Positions 1 to 5,452 of a stretch of DNA of 6,976 bases are shown here, piece by piece. Positions within the stretch are counted from its first letter, which is position 1. Each line of letters starts with the position of its first letter. The notes below the pieces were generated by a model. It ran no database searches. It saw only the letters and a program-made list of their open reading frames with translations, and was not told the origin of the DNA. This DNA is from Chloroflexota bacterium (GTDB lineage: Bacteria; Chloroflexota; Anaerolineae; B4-G1; DUEL01): positions 1-6,976 of the forward strand of contig JAGHZG010000078.1 of NCBI GenBank assembly GCA_017743275.1, written 5' to 3'. A program made the translations under genes and the position numbers.

Positions 1-8
1 TTTATCCC

Positions 9-82
9 TTTGTGTCCTTTGTGAGTACTTTGTGCCCTTCGTGGTAGGTAATTACCCTTTCGTGCTTTTCGTGCCTTTCGCG
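9..82 (+). repeat. Array of TTYGYG-type hexamers around a 10-bp palindrome
   Basis: Seven copies of a TTTGTG/TTCGTG/TTCGCG hexamer begin at 9, 18, 29, 38, 59, 68 and 77, so the steps are 9, 11, 9, 21, 9 and 9 bases, close to one or two helical turns. The first three are TTTGTG, the next three TTCGTG, the last TTCGCG. A perfect palindrome GGTAATTACC (47-56) sits in the double-length gap. The array ends 9 bases before the -35 element of the sigma factor promoter. It could be an activator or repressor array, a degenerate intergenic repeat family, or simple low-complexity sequence. The repeats are seen directly; any role is inference. I find no coding potential here. Confidence 0.5.
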
Positions 83-90
83 CCTCACTG

Positions 91-119
91 TTGCATTCCA
101 CAGAAATCCGGTGTATATT
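91..119 (+). promoter_or_regulatory. Probable sigma70-type promoter of the sigma factor gene
   Basis: TTGCAT (91-96) and TATATT (114-119) are separated by exactly 17 bases. The -10 matches TATAAT at 5 of 6 positions; the -35 keeps only the TTG core. Transcription would begin near 126, leaving a leader of about ten nucleotides before the ATG at 136. No good Shine-Dalgarno lies in that leader, only GGG at 126-128, so translation may be almost leaderless. If the housekeeping sigma is transcribed from such a site, it would use a promoter of its own specificity. Confidence 0.5.
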
Positions 120-135
120 GGTAACGGGTTGAACG

Positions 136-1377
136 ATGGCGATGGACGAAGAAGAAATCTTGCTGGAAGAAGAACTTCAGGGAAATCCCGAGCCCGTGGA
201 GGAGAGCGGCGTGGACCATCTCCTGGCCCTCGGCCGCGCTCAGGGCTATGTCACGTTTGACGACATCCTGAGCGTCTTCCCGGAGGCAGAGGAGAACCTG
301 GATCAGTTGGAAGAAATTTTCTCCCTTCTGATGAGCGCGGGCATCCCCGTCGGCGAGCCAGAAGAACTGGGCCTGGAGGTTCCGGAGGAAGCGGAACTGG
401 AAGAGGAAGAGGAGGAACTGGAACGGGAGGGTGCCCTCGCCACCGATGAGGAGACGTATTTCCGCGCAGTAGAGATAGATGACACCATCGGCCTATATCT
501 GAAGGAAATCGGACAGGTCCCTCTGCTCACCCAGGAAGAGGAGATAGAACTGGCCAAGCGAATGGAGCGGGGGCGGATGGCGGAGAAGGAACTCCGGAAA
601 AACGGGCTGGACCCGGAGCGGCGCCGGGAACTGCAGGCACTGGTGGAGGACGGTCTGGCCGCCCGGGACCACCTCATCCGCGCCAACGCCCGTCTGGTCA
701 TCTCGGTCGCCAAGAAGTACATCGGGCGCGGGGTCTCCTTCCTGGACCTCATCCAGGAGGGGAATATCGGCCTGATCCGCGCGGCCAACAAATTCAACTA
801 CCGCCTGGGGCACAAATTCTCTACCTACGCGACGTGGTGGATTCGCCAGGCCGTCACCCGGGCCATCGCCGACCAGTCCCGCACCATCCGCGTCCCCGTC
901 CACATGGGCGACCAGATTAACCGGCTGATGCGGGTCTCTCACCGGCTGACGCAGGAACTGGGCCGGGAGCCCAGCAGCGAGGAGTTGGCCCAGGCGATGG
1001 ACATCCCCACCCAGAAGGCGGAGCAGATGATTACCTTCGCCCGCCGTCCGCTGAGCCTGGATATGCCGACGGACGATGAGGAAGAAAGCGCGCTGGGGGA
1101 TTTCATTGAGGACGAGAGCGCCGTGGTGCCCGTGGAGGCGGTCAGCGCTTCTATGCTGCGGGATGTGATTATGGAAATTCTCCAGGAACTCCCGCCTCGG
1201 GAAGTGCGGGTCCTCCAACTCCGCTACGGGCTGGTAGACGGTGAGACGTACACGCTGGAGGAAGTGGGGAAGAAACTGGGCGTCACGCGGGAGCGGGTGC
1301 GGCAGATAGAGGCACAGGCCCTGAGCCGCCTCCGCCACCCCGCGCATGCCCGCCGACTGAAGGACTTCCTTAAATGA
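136..1377 (+). CDS. rpoD: Primary (housekeeping) RNA polymerase sigma factor, RpoD/SigA type
   Basis: This 413-residue protein is a group 1 sigma70 factor that directs RNA polymerase to -10/-35 promoters. A region 1.1-like segment spans about 26-72 ([18 protein letters not shown]), which favours a primary over an alternative sigma. A very acidic linker follows (about 76-105, with an unbroken run of six Glu within it), then region 1.2 ([20 protein letters not shown], 115-134). Region 2 covers about 178-250 and includes the core-binding [13 protein letters not shown] and the -10-recognising [20 protein letters not shown]. Region 3 is about 250-330. Region 4 is about 345-410, with the helix-turn-helix [20 protein letters not shown] (373-392). 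The non-conserved insert between 1.2 and 2 is short, unlike the E. coli protein. The ATG at 136 is used because the only upstream in-frame candidate runs into TGA at 130; the ATG at 142 is also possible. Some phyla carry several RpoD-like paralogues, so the symbol denotes the family. Confidence 0.95.
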   Translation: MAMDEEEILLEEELQGNPEPVEESGVDHLLALGRAQGYVTFDDILSVFPEAEENLDQLEEIFSLLMSAGIPVGEPEELGLEVPEEAELEEEEEELEREGALATDEETYFRAVEIDDTIGLYLKEIGQVPLLTQEEEIELAKRMERGRMAEKELRKNGLDPERRRELQALVEDGLAARDHLIRANARLVISVAKKYIGRGVSFLDLIQEGNIGLIRAANKFNYRLGHKFSTYATWWIRQAVTRAIADQSRTIRVPVHMGDQINRLMRVSHRLTQELGREPSSEELAQAMDIPTQKAEQMITFARRPLSLDMPTDDEEESALGDFIEDESAVVPVEAVSASMLRDVIMEILQELPPREVRVLQLRYGLVDGETYTLEEVGKKLGVTRERVRQIEAQALSRLRHPAHARRLKDFLK

Positions 1378-1380
1378 CAT

Positions 1381-1416
1381 AACGTGCCAGGCACTTTCGT
1401 AAGTGCCTGGCACGTT
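1381..1416. terminator. Perfect 16-bp-stem palindrome between convergent genes, probable bidirectional terminator
   Basis: Arms 1381-1396 (AACGTGCCAGGCACTT) and 1401-1416 (AAGTGCCTGGCACGTT) are perfect reverse complements around a TCGT loop. The element starts 3 nt after the sigma factor stop (TGA, 1375-1377) and lies 21 nt from the stop of the convergent DUF362 gene, as expected of a shared terminator. There is no U-tract on either strand, so it is not a canonical intrinsic terminator. Each arm also contains its own 11-base palindrome (GTGCC-A-GGCAC at 1384-1394 and GTGCC-T-GGCAC at 1403-1413), so two small hairpins could form instead of one long one. It may alternatively belong to a dispersed palindromic repeat family. 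Confidence 0.7.
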
Positions 1417-1437
1417 CGGAAGCGGTATTATTGAAGT

Positions 1438-2673
1438 CTATTTCCTCTTCCGCCCCAGCCACCACGCCCCGGCAACAATCCCCGCCGCCAGGAAGGCCAG
1501 GCCCAGGGCCGCCGTCATCACCGTCCGGGGCTCCATCCCCGGCATCACCACGCCCTCGTAGCCCGCCTCGGCACCGTACTCGGTGAACAACCGCCCCCAC
1601 TTCGTCTGCAAAGCCGCCTCCACCCGTTTGCGCCCCACAAAGGGATACCAGTACACATTGTGGTAAAAGTTGGAGGCAAAGTAGGACCAGGGGACCAGCG
1701 GCGTGCGAAGGAGCAGTTTCTCAAACGGCTTGAGGGGGCCGTGGTAGATCATCTTCTGCCCCCGGCTGGCGAAGGTGTCTTCCTGAACGAAGCCCCAGTT
1801 CTGGGAGAGCACCCACTCCGGGTCCTCACCGACAATCTCTATCTGGCGCGGGTCGCCCACGCCCAGCCCCATTTCGTGCGCGATGCGGATGAAGGGAATG
1901 GACAGCGGGTCAAACCCCTGCAGGTGGGCCGAAATCGCGTCTATGGCGACCTGATCGGCGGAGGCCAGAATGACATCCTTCTCGTGCCAGCGCATCGCCC
2001 TCGGGCCGGGCCCGTCCCCCGCAAAGGTCCCGTCCATCACCGCGAAGAGCCCGGGGTGGATGTCCTGCTGGATCATCAGCAGGTCCACCAGCGTCTCGTG
2101 GATGACGGAGTGGGTCCAGTGCCGTTTGGTCCCCAGCAGCCCGCCGAAAGCGTTCTTCATCGCGCCGGTGATGGTGGTGAAGACATGAGTCTTCACTGTG
2201 GGCAACTGGATGATATTCCGCCCGATGAGGATTTCCGGGATGTACACCCCCTCCGGATAGACCTGGTCCAGCACCAGAAACGGCCGCCTGGGCTCGTAGC
2301 GCACCCAGCGGTACTGGGGCTCGTAGAGGTGGACGTTGCGGAGACCGTATTTCTGCACCACGTAGAGATGCTTGTTATTCCGCTCCCCGACATACGCGTC
2401 CACCACCACAGTGTTGTTCTGGGCCGCGATAAGGTCGCGGTATCCCGCCGCCAGCAGCGCCCGAATGACCCCCTCCAACTGCCAGGGAGTGGTGGAGCAG
2501 GCCGGGTACCAGGTCTGCCAGGAAATGTTCACTTTCAGAATGGTTTCCTTATCCGGCGGAAGCGCCTCCCGAAATCCGGCCAGTTCCATCAGGCGCGCGT
2601 AATCCTCCAGGACCGTCTCCGGCCGCGTGCGCAGCACGGCGACCCGTCCCCATCCAGGGAATCGCTGACTCAT
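1438..2673 (-). CDS. DUF362 domain protein with a C-terminal membrane anchor
   Basis: The protein has 411 residues from the chosen start. The DUF362 core spans about residues 45-285. Recognisable blocks are LKVNISW (46-52), PACSTTPWQLEGVIRALLAA (57-76), QLPTVKTHVFTTITGAMKNA (156-175) and VMDGTFAGDGPGPR (212-225). DUF362 proteins are of unknown biochemical function. Some carry ferredoxin-type Fe-S clusters, but this one has a single cysteine (Cys59) and so no such domain. A hydrophobic helix at about 384-405 followed by RKRK suggests a C-tail-anchored protein with its bulk on one side of the membrane; no N-terminal signal peptide is seen. The ATG at 2673 is preferred over an in-frame start 12 codons upstream because AGGAGGTG (2686-2679) lies 5 nt before it. 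It has its own promoter, diverges from the XRE regulator and converges on the sigma gene. Confidence 0.88.
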   Translation of the reverse strand: MSQRFPGWGRVAVLRTRPETVLEDYARLMELAGFREALPPDKETILKVNISWQTWYPACSTTPWQLEGVIRALLAAGYRDLIAAQNNTVVVDAYVGERNNKHLYVVQKYGLRNVHLYEPQYRWVRYEPRRPFLVLDQVYPEGVYIPEILIGRNIIQLPTVKTHVFTTITGAMKNAFGGLLGTKRHWTHSVIHETLVDLLMIQQDIHPGLFAVMDGTFAGDGPGPRAMRWHEKDVILASADQVAIDAISAHLQGFDPLSIPFIRIAHEMGLGVGDPRQIEIVGEDPEWVLSQNWGFVQEDTFASRGQKMIYHGPLKPFEKLLLRTPLVPWSYFASNFYHNVYWYPFVGRKRVEAALQTKWGRLFTEYGAEAGYEGVVMPGMEPRTVMTAALGLAFLAAGIVAGAWWLGRKRK

Positions 2674-2708
2674 CGGAGCACCTCCTGTCCAATGACTGAT
2701 TGCTGGCA

Positions 2709-2737
2709 AGTATACCGCGTTCCGGGTTTGTGGTCAA
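2709..2737 (-). promoter_or_regulatory. Strong sigma70-type promoter for the DUF362 gene
   Basis: On the minus strand TTGACC (2737-2732) and TATACT (2714-2709) are separated by exactly 17 bases, each matching consensus at 5 of 6 positions. Transcription would begin near 2702, about 28 nt upstream of the ATG at 2673 and before the AGGAGGTG ribosome binding site. The -35 hexamer overlaps the -35 of the opposing promoter at 2732-2733. Confidence 0.72.
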
Positions 2738-2748
2738 ATCGCTTTGTG
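2727..2748 (+). promoter_or_regulatory. Direct repeat, candidate operator in the divergent promoter
   Basis: TTTGTG occurs at 2727-2732 and again at 2743-2748, a 16-base step. One copy covers the overlapping -35 elements and the other abuts the plus-strand -10, positions where a bound protein would control both promoters. Two direct half-sites would suit a single chain with two tandem DNA-binding domains, such as the adjacent XRE protein. The hexamer is short and can occur by chance. Confidence 0.25.
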
Positions 2749-2755
2749 CTATAAT
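2728..2755 (+). promoter_or_regulatory. Sigma70-type promoter with perfect extended -10 for the XRE regulator
   Basis: TATAAT at 2750-2755 is a perfect -10 and is preceded by TGC, giving the extended -10 form TGnTATAAT. A -35 candidate, TTGTGG (2728-2733), lies 16 bases upstream and shares bases with the -35 of the divergent promoter. Transcription would begin near 2762, giving a leader of about 33 nt that contains the AAGGAGG ribosome binding site (2781-2787). Confidence 0.72.
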
Positions 2756-2794
2756 AAGACCGGTTGCCTGTACCATCTGGAAGGAGGATGCGGG

Positions 2795-3463
2795 GTGGAT
2801 AAAGAAGCGCTGAACCTGCGGAATCGGATGATCGGTGTCCTGTTGCGGGACGCCAGGACGCAGGCGGGTCGGACCAAACAGGAATGCGCGGATTTCCTGG
2901 GCGTCCCCGTCAGCACCATCACGGCCTACGAAGAGGGTCGCAAACCGATTTCGCTGCCGGAACTGGAGGTCCTGGCCTTCTTCCTGGACGTGCCCATCCA
3001 GCATTTCTGGGACCGGGAGGCCCAACTTCTGAGCGAAGAGTCCCCTCCGCCCGTACAGGAAATCCTGGCCCTTCGTCACCGCATCATCGGCGCCCTGTTG
3101 CAGCAGGCCCGACAGGAGGCCAGGAAGAGCCGCAAAGAACTGGCCCAACTCCTGGGCTGTTCCACCAGTCGGATTGCCGCCTACGAGTACGGCGAACGTC
3201 CCATCCCAATGGCGGAACTGGAAGTGCTGGCCCGCGCGCTGAACCGTCCCATAGAATACTTCCTGGACCCATCCGGGCCCATCGGGGAGTGGGAGGCCGA
3301 GCAGCGCGCCTTCCGCGCTTTCCGGGCACTGCCGCCGGAGATTCGGGAGTTCGTCTCCCGCCCCATCAATCGGAGTTACCTGGAGGTGGCGATGAAACTG
3401 GCGGAAATGCCCGCCAGCGCGCTGCGCCAGATTGCGGAAGGGTTATTAGAGATCACTTATTAA
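2795..3463 (+). CDS. Transcriptional regulator with two tandem XRE (Cro/C1) HTH domains
   Basis: The 222-residue protein carries two XRE-family helix-turn-helix domains in one chain. Domain 1 spans about 6-73 (CADFLGVPVSTITAYEEGRK at 31-50) and domain 2 about 91-158 (LAQLLGCSTSRIAAYEYGER at 116-135). They align without gaps over 68 residues with about half the positions identical, showing an internal duplication with an 85-residue period and a Pro-rich linker (about 74-90). The rest (159-222) is probably helical (EQRAFRAFRALPPEIREF) and may mediate oligomerisation or sensing; I do not recognise it. The GTG at 2795 is chosen because AAGGAGG (2781-2787) precedes it by 7 nt; the longer frame starting with TTG at 2744 would overlap the -10 element. 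It probably regulates its own divergent promoter. No hairpin separates it from gcvPA, so the two may be cotranscribed. Target and signal are unknown. Confidence 0.88.
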   Translation: MDKEALNLRNRMIGVLLRDARTQAGRTKQECADFLGVPVSTITAYEEGRKPISLPELEVLAFFLDVPIQHFWDREAQLLSEESPPPVQEILALRHRIIGALLQQARQEARKSRKELAQLLGCSTSRIAAYEYGERPIPMAELEVLARALNRPIEYFLDPSGPIGEWEAEQRAFRAFRALPPEIREFVSRPINRSYLEVAMKLAEMPASALRQIAEGLLEITY

Positions 3464-3469
3464 CCCCCA

Positions 3470-3574
3470 ATGTGGAGGGGAAAGTATGTCCACGAATGGG
3501 ATATGGCGATAGACGGCATAGAGACACTGCGGCGAGACCTGGAGGAACTCCAGGAAAGAGAAGGTATTCTGTAA
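3470..3574 (+). CDS. Possible small ORF (34 aa) between the regulator and gcvPA, uncertain
   Basis: The 127-base gap between the regulator and gcvPA contains an open frame from ATG 3470 to TAA 3572-3574 ending in the amphipathic, coiled-coil-like segment IETLRRDLEELQEREGIL. Its first ATG has no ribosome binding site. A good one (GGAGGGG, 3474-3480) instead serves an ATG at 3486 in another frame, which encodes only MSTNGIWR and stops at 3510-3512. That stop lies just past an internal ATG (3503) of the 34-residue frame, an arrangement compatible with a leader peptide, translational coupling or a frameshifted gene remnant. A 7-bp hairpin (CCTGGAG-GAA-CTCCAGG, 3538-3554) lies within it. I see no glycine riboswitch motifs. 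This could also be untranslated leader. Confidence 0.2.
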   Translation: MWRGKYVHEWDMAIDGIETLRRDLEELQEREGIL

Positions 3575-3590
3575 CCCTTAGGAGGCCCCA

Positions 3591-4925
3591 ATGTCTTTTG
3601 TTCCACACTCTGACGAAGACCGCAAAGCCATGTTAGAAGCCATTGGCGTCCGGTCGGTGGAAGAGTTGTTCCAGGACGTGCCCGAGCGGGTCCGCTTCCC
3701 CGACCTGAATCTTCCCCCCGCCCTATCGGAAATGGAGGCCCGCTGGGAGTTGGAAGCCCTGGCGTCGGCCAACTTCACCACCGCCGACGGCCCCTGCTTC
3801 CTGGGCGCCGGTGCCTACCGCCACTACGTCCCCGCCGTGGTGGACGCCGTCCTGCGCCGTGGGGAATTCTACACCGCCTATACCCCCTACCAGCCGGAAG
3901 TCAGCCAGGGGACCCTCCAGGCCATCTTTGAGTACCAGACGATGATCTGCGAACTGACCGGCATGGAGGTCTCCAACGCGTCCCACTACGACGGCGCCAC
4001 CGCCACCGCCGAGGCCGTCATCACCGCCATCAACGTCCACCGCCTGAAGCGCAAGAAAATCGTCCTCTCCCCCTGGGTCCACCCCGAATACCGGGCCGTT
4101 GTCCGCACCTACACCCAGGGCATGGGACTGAACATCGTGGGCGACGGCGGGGACATCTCCCGACCGGTGACCGACCTGCTGGATGAGGAGACCGCCTGCC
4201 TCATCGTCCAGTACCCGGACTTCCTGGGACGGATTGAGGACCTGACCCCGTACGCGGAGGCCGCACACAGGGCCGGCGCGCTGTTAGTCGTGGTGGCGGA
4301 CCCCATCGCTCTGGGGATGCTGAAGCCGCCCGGGGCCTTCGGCGCCGACATCGTCGTCGGCGAGGGGCAGAGCATGGGGGCCGGGCTCAACTTCGGCGGC
4401 CCGTACCTGGGCTTCTTCGCCACCCGTATGGAGCACGTCCGCCGCATGGCCGGGCGCCTGGTCGGGCAGACGGTGGACGCCGAGGGGAAACGGGCCTTCG
4501 TCCTCACCCTGTCCACGCGGGAACAGCACATCCGCCGGGAGAAGGCCACTTCCAACATCTGCACCAACCAGGGACTGGTCGCTCTGGCGGCAGCGGTTTA
4601 TATGGCCGCGCTGGGCCGCTGCGGGATGCGCCGGGTGGCGGAACTCTGCTACCACAAGGCCCACTACGCCGCCGACCGGATTGACCAACTGGACGGGTAC
4701 ACCGTCCTTCGGGATAAGCCATTCTTCAAGGAGTTCGTCGTCCGCTGCCCGAAACCGGTACGGGAGATCAACCGCTACCTGCTGGACGAATGGGACATCA
4801 TCGGCGGATACGACCTGGGGCGGGACTATCCCCATCTCCAGAACCATATGCTGGTCTGTGTGACGGAGATGAACCCGCGCCACGAGATTGACATGCTGGT
4901 GGAGGCTCTGGAGGAGGCATCGTAG
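3591..4925 (+). CDS. gcvPA: Glycine dehydrogenase (decarboxylating) subunit 1, P-protein alpha
   Basis: This 444-residue protein is the N-terminal half of the P-protein of the glycine cleavage system. With GcvPB it decarboxylates glycine and passes the aminomethyl group to the lipoyl arm of GcvH in the cytoplasm. Family landmarks are the N-terminus (FVPHSDEDRKAMLEAIG, 3-19), GAYRHYVP (74-81), YTPYQPEVSQGTLQAIFEYQ (98-117), ASHYDGATATAEA (130-142), GEGQSMGAGLNFGGPYLGFF (257-276) and STREQHIRREKATSNICTNQ (308-327). Length is normal for the split form found in many Gram-positives, archaea and deep-branching bacteria; E. coli has a single fused chain. This subunit does not carry the PLP lysine. 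The start is supported by AGGAGG (3580-3585), 5 nt before the ATG, and by the conserved N-terminus. The partner gcvPB is not adjacent: a palindrome, a promoter and a ferritin-like gene intervene. Confidence 0.96.
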   Translation: MSFVPHSDEDRKAMLEAIGVRSVEELFQDVPERVRFPDLNLPPALSEMEARWELEALASANFTTADGPCFLGAGAYRHYVPAVVDAVLRRGEFYTAYTPYQPEVSQGTLQAIFEYQTMICELTGMEVSNASHYDGATATAEAVITAINVHRLKRKKIVLSPWVHPEYRAVVRTYTQGMGLNIVGDGGDISRPVTDLLDEETACLIVQYPDFLGRIEDLTPYAEAAHRAGALLVVVADPIALGMLKPPGAFGADIVVGEGQSMGAGLNFGGPYLGFFATRMEHVRRMAGRLVGQTVDAEGKRAFVLTLSTREQHIRREKATSNICTNQGLVALAAAVYMAALGRCGMRRVAELCYHKAHYAADRIDQLDGYTVLRDKPFFKEFVVRCPKPVREINRYLLDEWDIIGGYDLGRDYPHLQNHMLVCVTEMNPRHEIDMLVEALEEAS

Positions 4926-4949
4926 GGCAACTGCTCGCAGTTGCCCTAC
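4922..4949. terminator. Perfect palindrome overlapping the gcvPA stop codon, possible terminator
   Basis: Arms GTAGGGCAACTGC (4922-4934) and GCAGTTGCCCTAC (4937-4949) are exact reverse complements separated by TC; a folded RNA would more likely have 12 bp closed by a CTCG loop. The first arm contains the gcvPA stop codon (TAG, 4923-4925). The following bases (AATTCTGGGAC) include no U-tract, so intrinsic termination is uncertain. It could instead attenuate transcription, protect the gcvPA mRNA 3' end, or be a dispersed palindromic repeat. Confidence 0.6.
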
Positions 4950-4979
4950 AATTCTGGGACAATCCCCCAGCGCCTGTCT

Positions 4980-5008
4980 TTGACATTTATCCATAGTTGG
5001 ACTACAAT
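4980..5008 (+). promoter_or_regulatory. Strong sigma70-type promoter for the ferritin-like gene and gcvPB
   Basis: A perfect -35 TTGACA (4980-4985) and a 5-of-6 -10 TACAAT (5003-5008) are separated by exactly 17 bases. Transcription would start near 5015, 13 nt before the AAAGGAGG ribosome binding site (5028-5035). It is the best consensus promoter in the window and lies between the two glycine decarboxylase genes, so gcvPB can be expressed independently of gcvPA. Confidence 0.75.
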
Positions 5009-5039
5009 ATTCGCTACCCTAAACCTGAAAGGAGGAACC

Positions 5040-5450
5040 ATGAGCGAACAACTGATTGACAAACTGAATGCGGCCATCGCCCGCGAACTGCAGGTCTCCA
5101 TCCAGTACATGTGGCAGCATGTCCGGATCAGCGGGCCGTATGCGGCGTCCATCGGCGGCGTCTTCAAGAAGATTGCCATCACCGAGATGAAGCACGCCGA
5201 GGCCATCGCCGAGCGGGTGGACTATCTGGGCGGTGTCCCCACCACCGAACCCGCCCCCATCACCGTGGGGAACGACTGGCGGGAGATGCTCCAACTGGAC
5301 CTCAAGGCCGAGGAAGAGGCCATCGCCATGTACCGGGACATCATCGCCCTGGCCCGTCAGGAAGGCGACATCGTCACTGCCAAACTCTTTGAAGAAATCC
5401 TGATGGACGAAGAGGAGCATCACAACGAATTCCGCACGCTGCTGGAGTAG
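5040..5450 (+). CDS. Bacterioferritin-like diiron protein lacking helix E
   Basis: This 136-residue four-helix ferritin-like protein probably oxidises or stores iron. All six ferroxidase ligands fit the E. coli bacterioferritin pattern with a constant two-residue offset: Glu16, Glu49, His52 (EMKH), Glu92, Glu125 and His128 (EEHH). Met50 corresponds to the haem-ligand Met52 of E. coli Bfr, so haem binding at a dimer interface is possible, although EMKHA also occurs in relatives without haem. The chain ends about 20 residues earlier than the 158-residue E. coli protein and so lacks the short C-terminal helix E, which could change or prevent 24-mer assembly. The ATG at 5040 is chosen because AAAGGAGG (5028-5035) precedes it; a longer in-frame start at 4941 lies upstream of the promoter. 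Its stop is 2 nt from the gcvPB ATG. Other options are a Dps-like or other small ferritin-like protein. Confidence 0.85.
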   Translation: MSEQLIDKLNAAIARELQVSIQYMWQHVRISGPYAASIGGVFKKIAITEMKHAEAIAERVDYLGGVPTTEPAPITVGNDWREMLQLDLKAEEEAIAMYRDIIALARQEGDIVTAKLFEEILMDEEEHHNEFRTLLE

Positions 5451-5452
5451 AT

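Noticed and set aside
493..1413. Minus-strand ORF of 306 aa opposite the sigma factor gene
   Set aside because: Shadow of a highly conserved sigma70 gene; its start lies inside the palindrome at 1381-1416.
1660..2754. Long plus-strand ORF (364 aa) opposite the DUF362 gene
   Set aside because: It is a shadow frame in GC-rich DNA: no ribosome binding site or recognisable domain, Pro/Arg/Gly/His-rich composition, and the minus-strand frame has clear DUF362 motifs and signals.
2744..2794. 17-residue N-terminal extension of the XRE regulator from a TTG
   Set aside because: The TTG lies in the promoter just before the -10 element and upstream of the likely transcription start; GTG 2795 has a well-placed AAGGAGG.
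3464..3590. Glycine riboswitch upstream of gcvPA
   Set aside because: The position is right for one, but I cannot find the conserved glycine-riboswitch core sequences or its paired helices in this short gap.
1381..4949. CRISPR array or insertion-sequence ends formed by the palindromes
   Set aside because: The palindromes differ in sequence, are not regularly spaced, and flank housekeeping genes with no transposase or cas gene in the window.
4941..5039. 33-residue N-terminal extension of the ferritin-like protein
   Set aside because: It would begin inside the palindrome and run through the promoter and the AAAGGAGG site; the bacterioferritin fold starts at 5040.
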